Assembly (NCBI GenBank): GCA_046497505.1
Contig: JAWOFN010000114.1
Coordinates: forward strand, 1 to 42,258
Direction: 5' to 3'
DNA: 42,258 nucleotides
From: JAWOFN01 sp046497505 [NCBI: bacterium]
GTDB lineage: Bacteria; Blakebacterota; Blakebacteria; Blakebacterales
Each line of letters opens with the position of its first letter. Position 1 is the first letter of the stretch. Shown one piece after another: positions 42,140-42,258 of this stretch. The notes below the pieces were generated by a model that worked only from the letters and a program-made list of their open reading frames with translations, was not told where the DNA came from and searched no databases. The translations under genes and the position numbers were made by a program.

Positions 42140-42258
42140 TCAGTCGCGTCCCGAGGTATCGGTGCCCGCCGCCGGAGCGTTCTCGACGGAGTACTCCGGC
42201 GGTTCGGGGATATCCGGGTTGCGGCCCTTCCGCTTCTCCGCCGGGCGGTGGCCTGCGG
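42140..42258 (-). CDS. C-terminal end of an unidentified protein (cut by the window edge)
   Basis: On the minus strand an open frame enters at the right edge and ends at a TGA at 42142-42140. The visible 38 or so residues end KRKGRNPDIPEPPEYSVENA and then PAAGTDTSGRD, a charged, Pro-rich tail with no recognisable domain. Codon-position bias and the well-placed terminator downstream support it as a real gene end. Nothing can be said of its function. Confidence 0.5.
   Translation of the reverse strand, partial: AGHRPAEKRKGRNPDIPEPPEYSVENAPAAGTDTSGRD

Overview
The window is very GC-rich and densely coded, with many 1-16 bp gene overlaps. The gene content suggests a Gemmatimonadota-like (FCB-group or neighbouring) bacterium, probably facultatively or strictly anaerobic. 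The pointers are an orphan ADOP-type FtsX permease, alpha/beta esterase lipoproteins, a six-bladed beta-propeller lipoprotein remnant, a TPR-protein remnant, a heme-binding DUF3365 sensor, LutABC, and many MinD/Mrp-type ATPases and NifX-like metallocluster proteins. This placement is inference: no rRNA or tRNA gene was seen.

Layout. 1-1.5 kb: the 3' part of xdhC and mocA (molybdenum cofactor maturation for a xanthine dehydrogenase-type enzyme presumably left of the window). 1.5-5.2 kb, minus strand: a tightly overlapping operon of a histone-deacetylase-like enzyme, lutA, lutB and lutC (lactate to pyruvate). It is divergent from fumC (5.3-6.7 kb), with a perfect 16-bp palindrome between them. 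6.8-8.9 kb: a decayed stretch with a broken VapBC module, a TPR-protein tail and a frameshifted hydrogenase maturation protease, around a DUF190 gene with a well-placed Crp/Fnr-like site. 8.8-13.8 kb: a heme sensor without transmitter domain, a PPC lipoprotein, a class-C-type serine hydrolase, a winged-helix regulator and an alpha/beta hydrolase.

14.0-20.6 kb: a complete N-ATPase operon in the order atpDCQRBEFAG. It has no separate delta gene, a delta-like C-terminus on subunit b, and two membrane glutamates in subunit c. It is followed by a FAM173-like methyltransferase with a signal peptide, an APC permease, the ADOP permease and a secreted protein of unknown function.

26.5-38.4 kb: three modules that look functionally linked. 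Module A is padR, nifX-like, nifX-like, and two MinD-family ATPases with ferredoxin inserts. Module B is a radical SAM protein plus a CooC-like ATPase. Module C is DUF134, nifX-like and a CGGC-domain protein. Each module is translationally coupled, and A and C have dyad-symmetric operator candidates. Together they look like a metallocluster assembly, delivery and regulation network with no target enzyme in the window. Interspersed are a methyltransferase, a UspA protein, RNase Z, a collapsed hybrid histidine kinase and the first of two paralogous esterases.

38.4-42.3 kb: a broken beta-propeller gene, an FmdB zinc ribbon, then on the minus strand a YbjQ-type protein, the second esterase and a PAP2 phosphatase, ending with the tail of an unidentified gene cut by the window edge. 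The recurring theme is decay of accessory genes (at least five remnants) beside intact energy-conservation and metallocluster operons.
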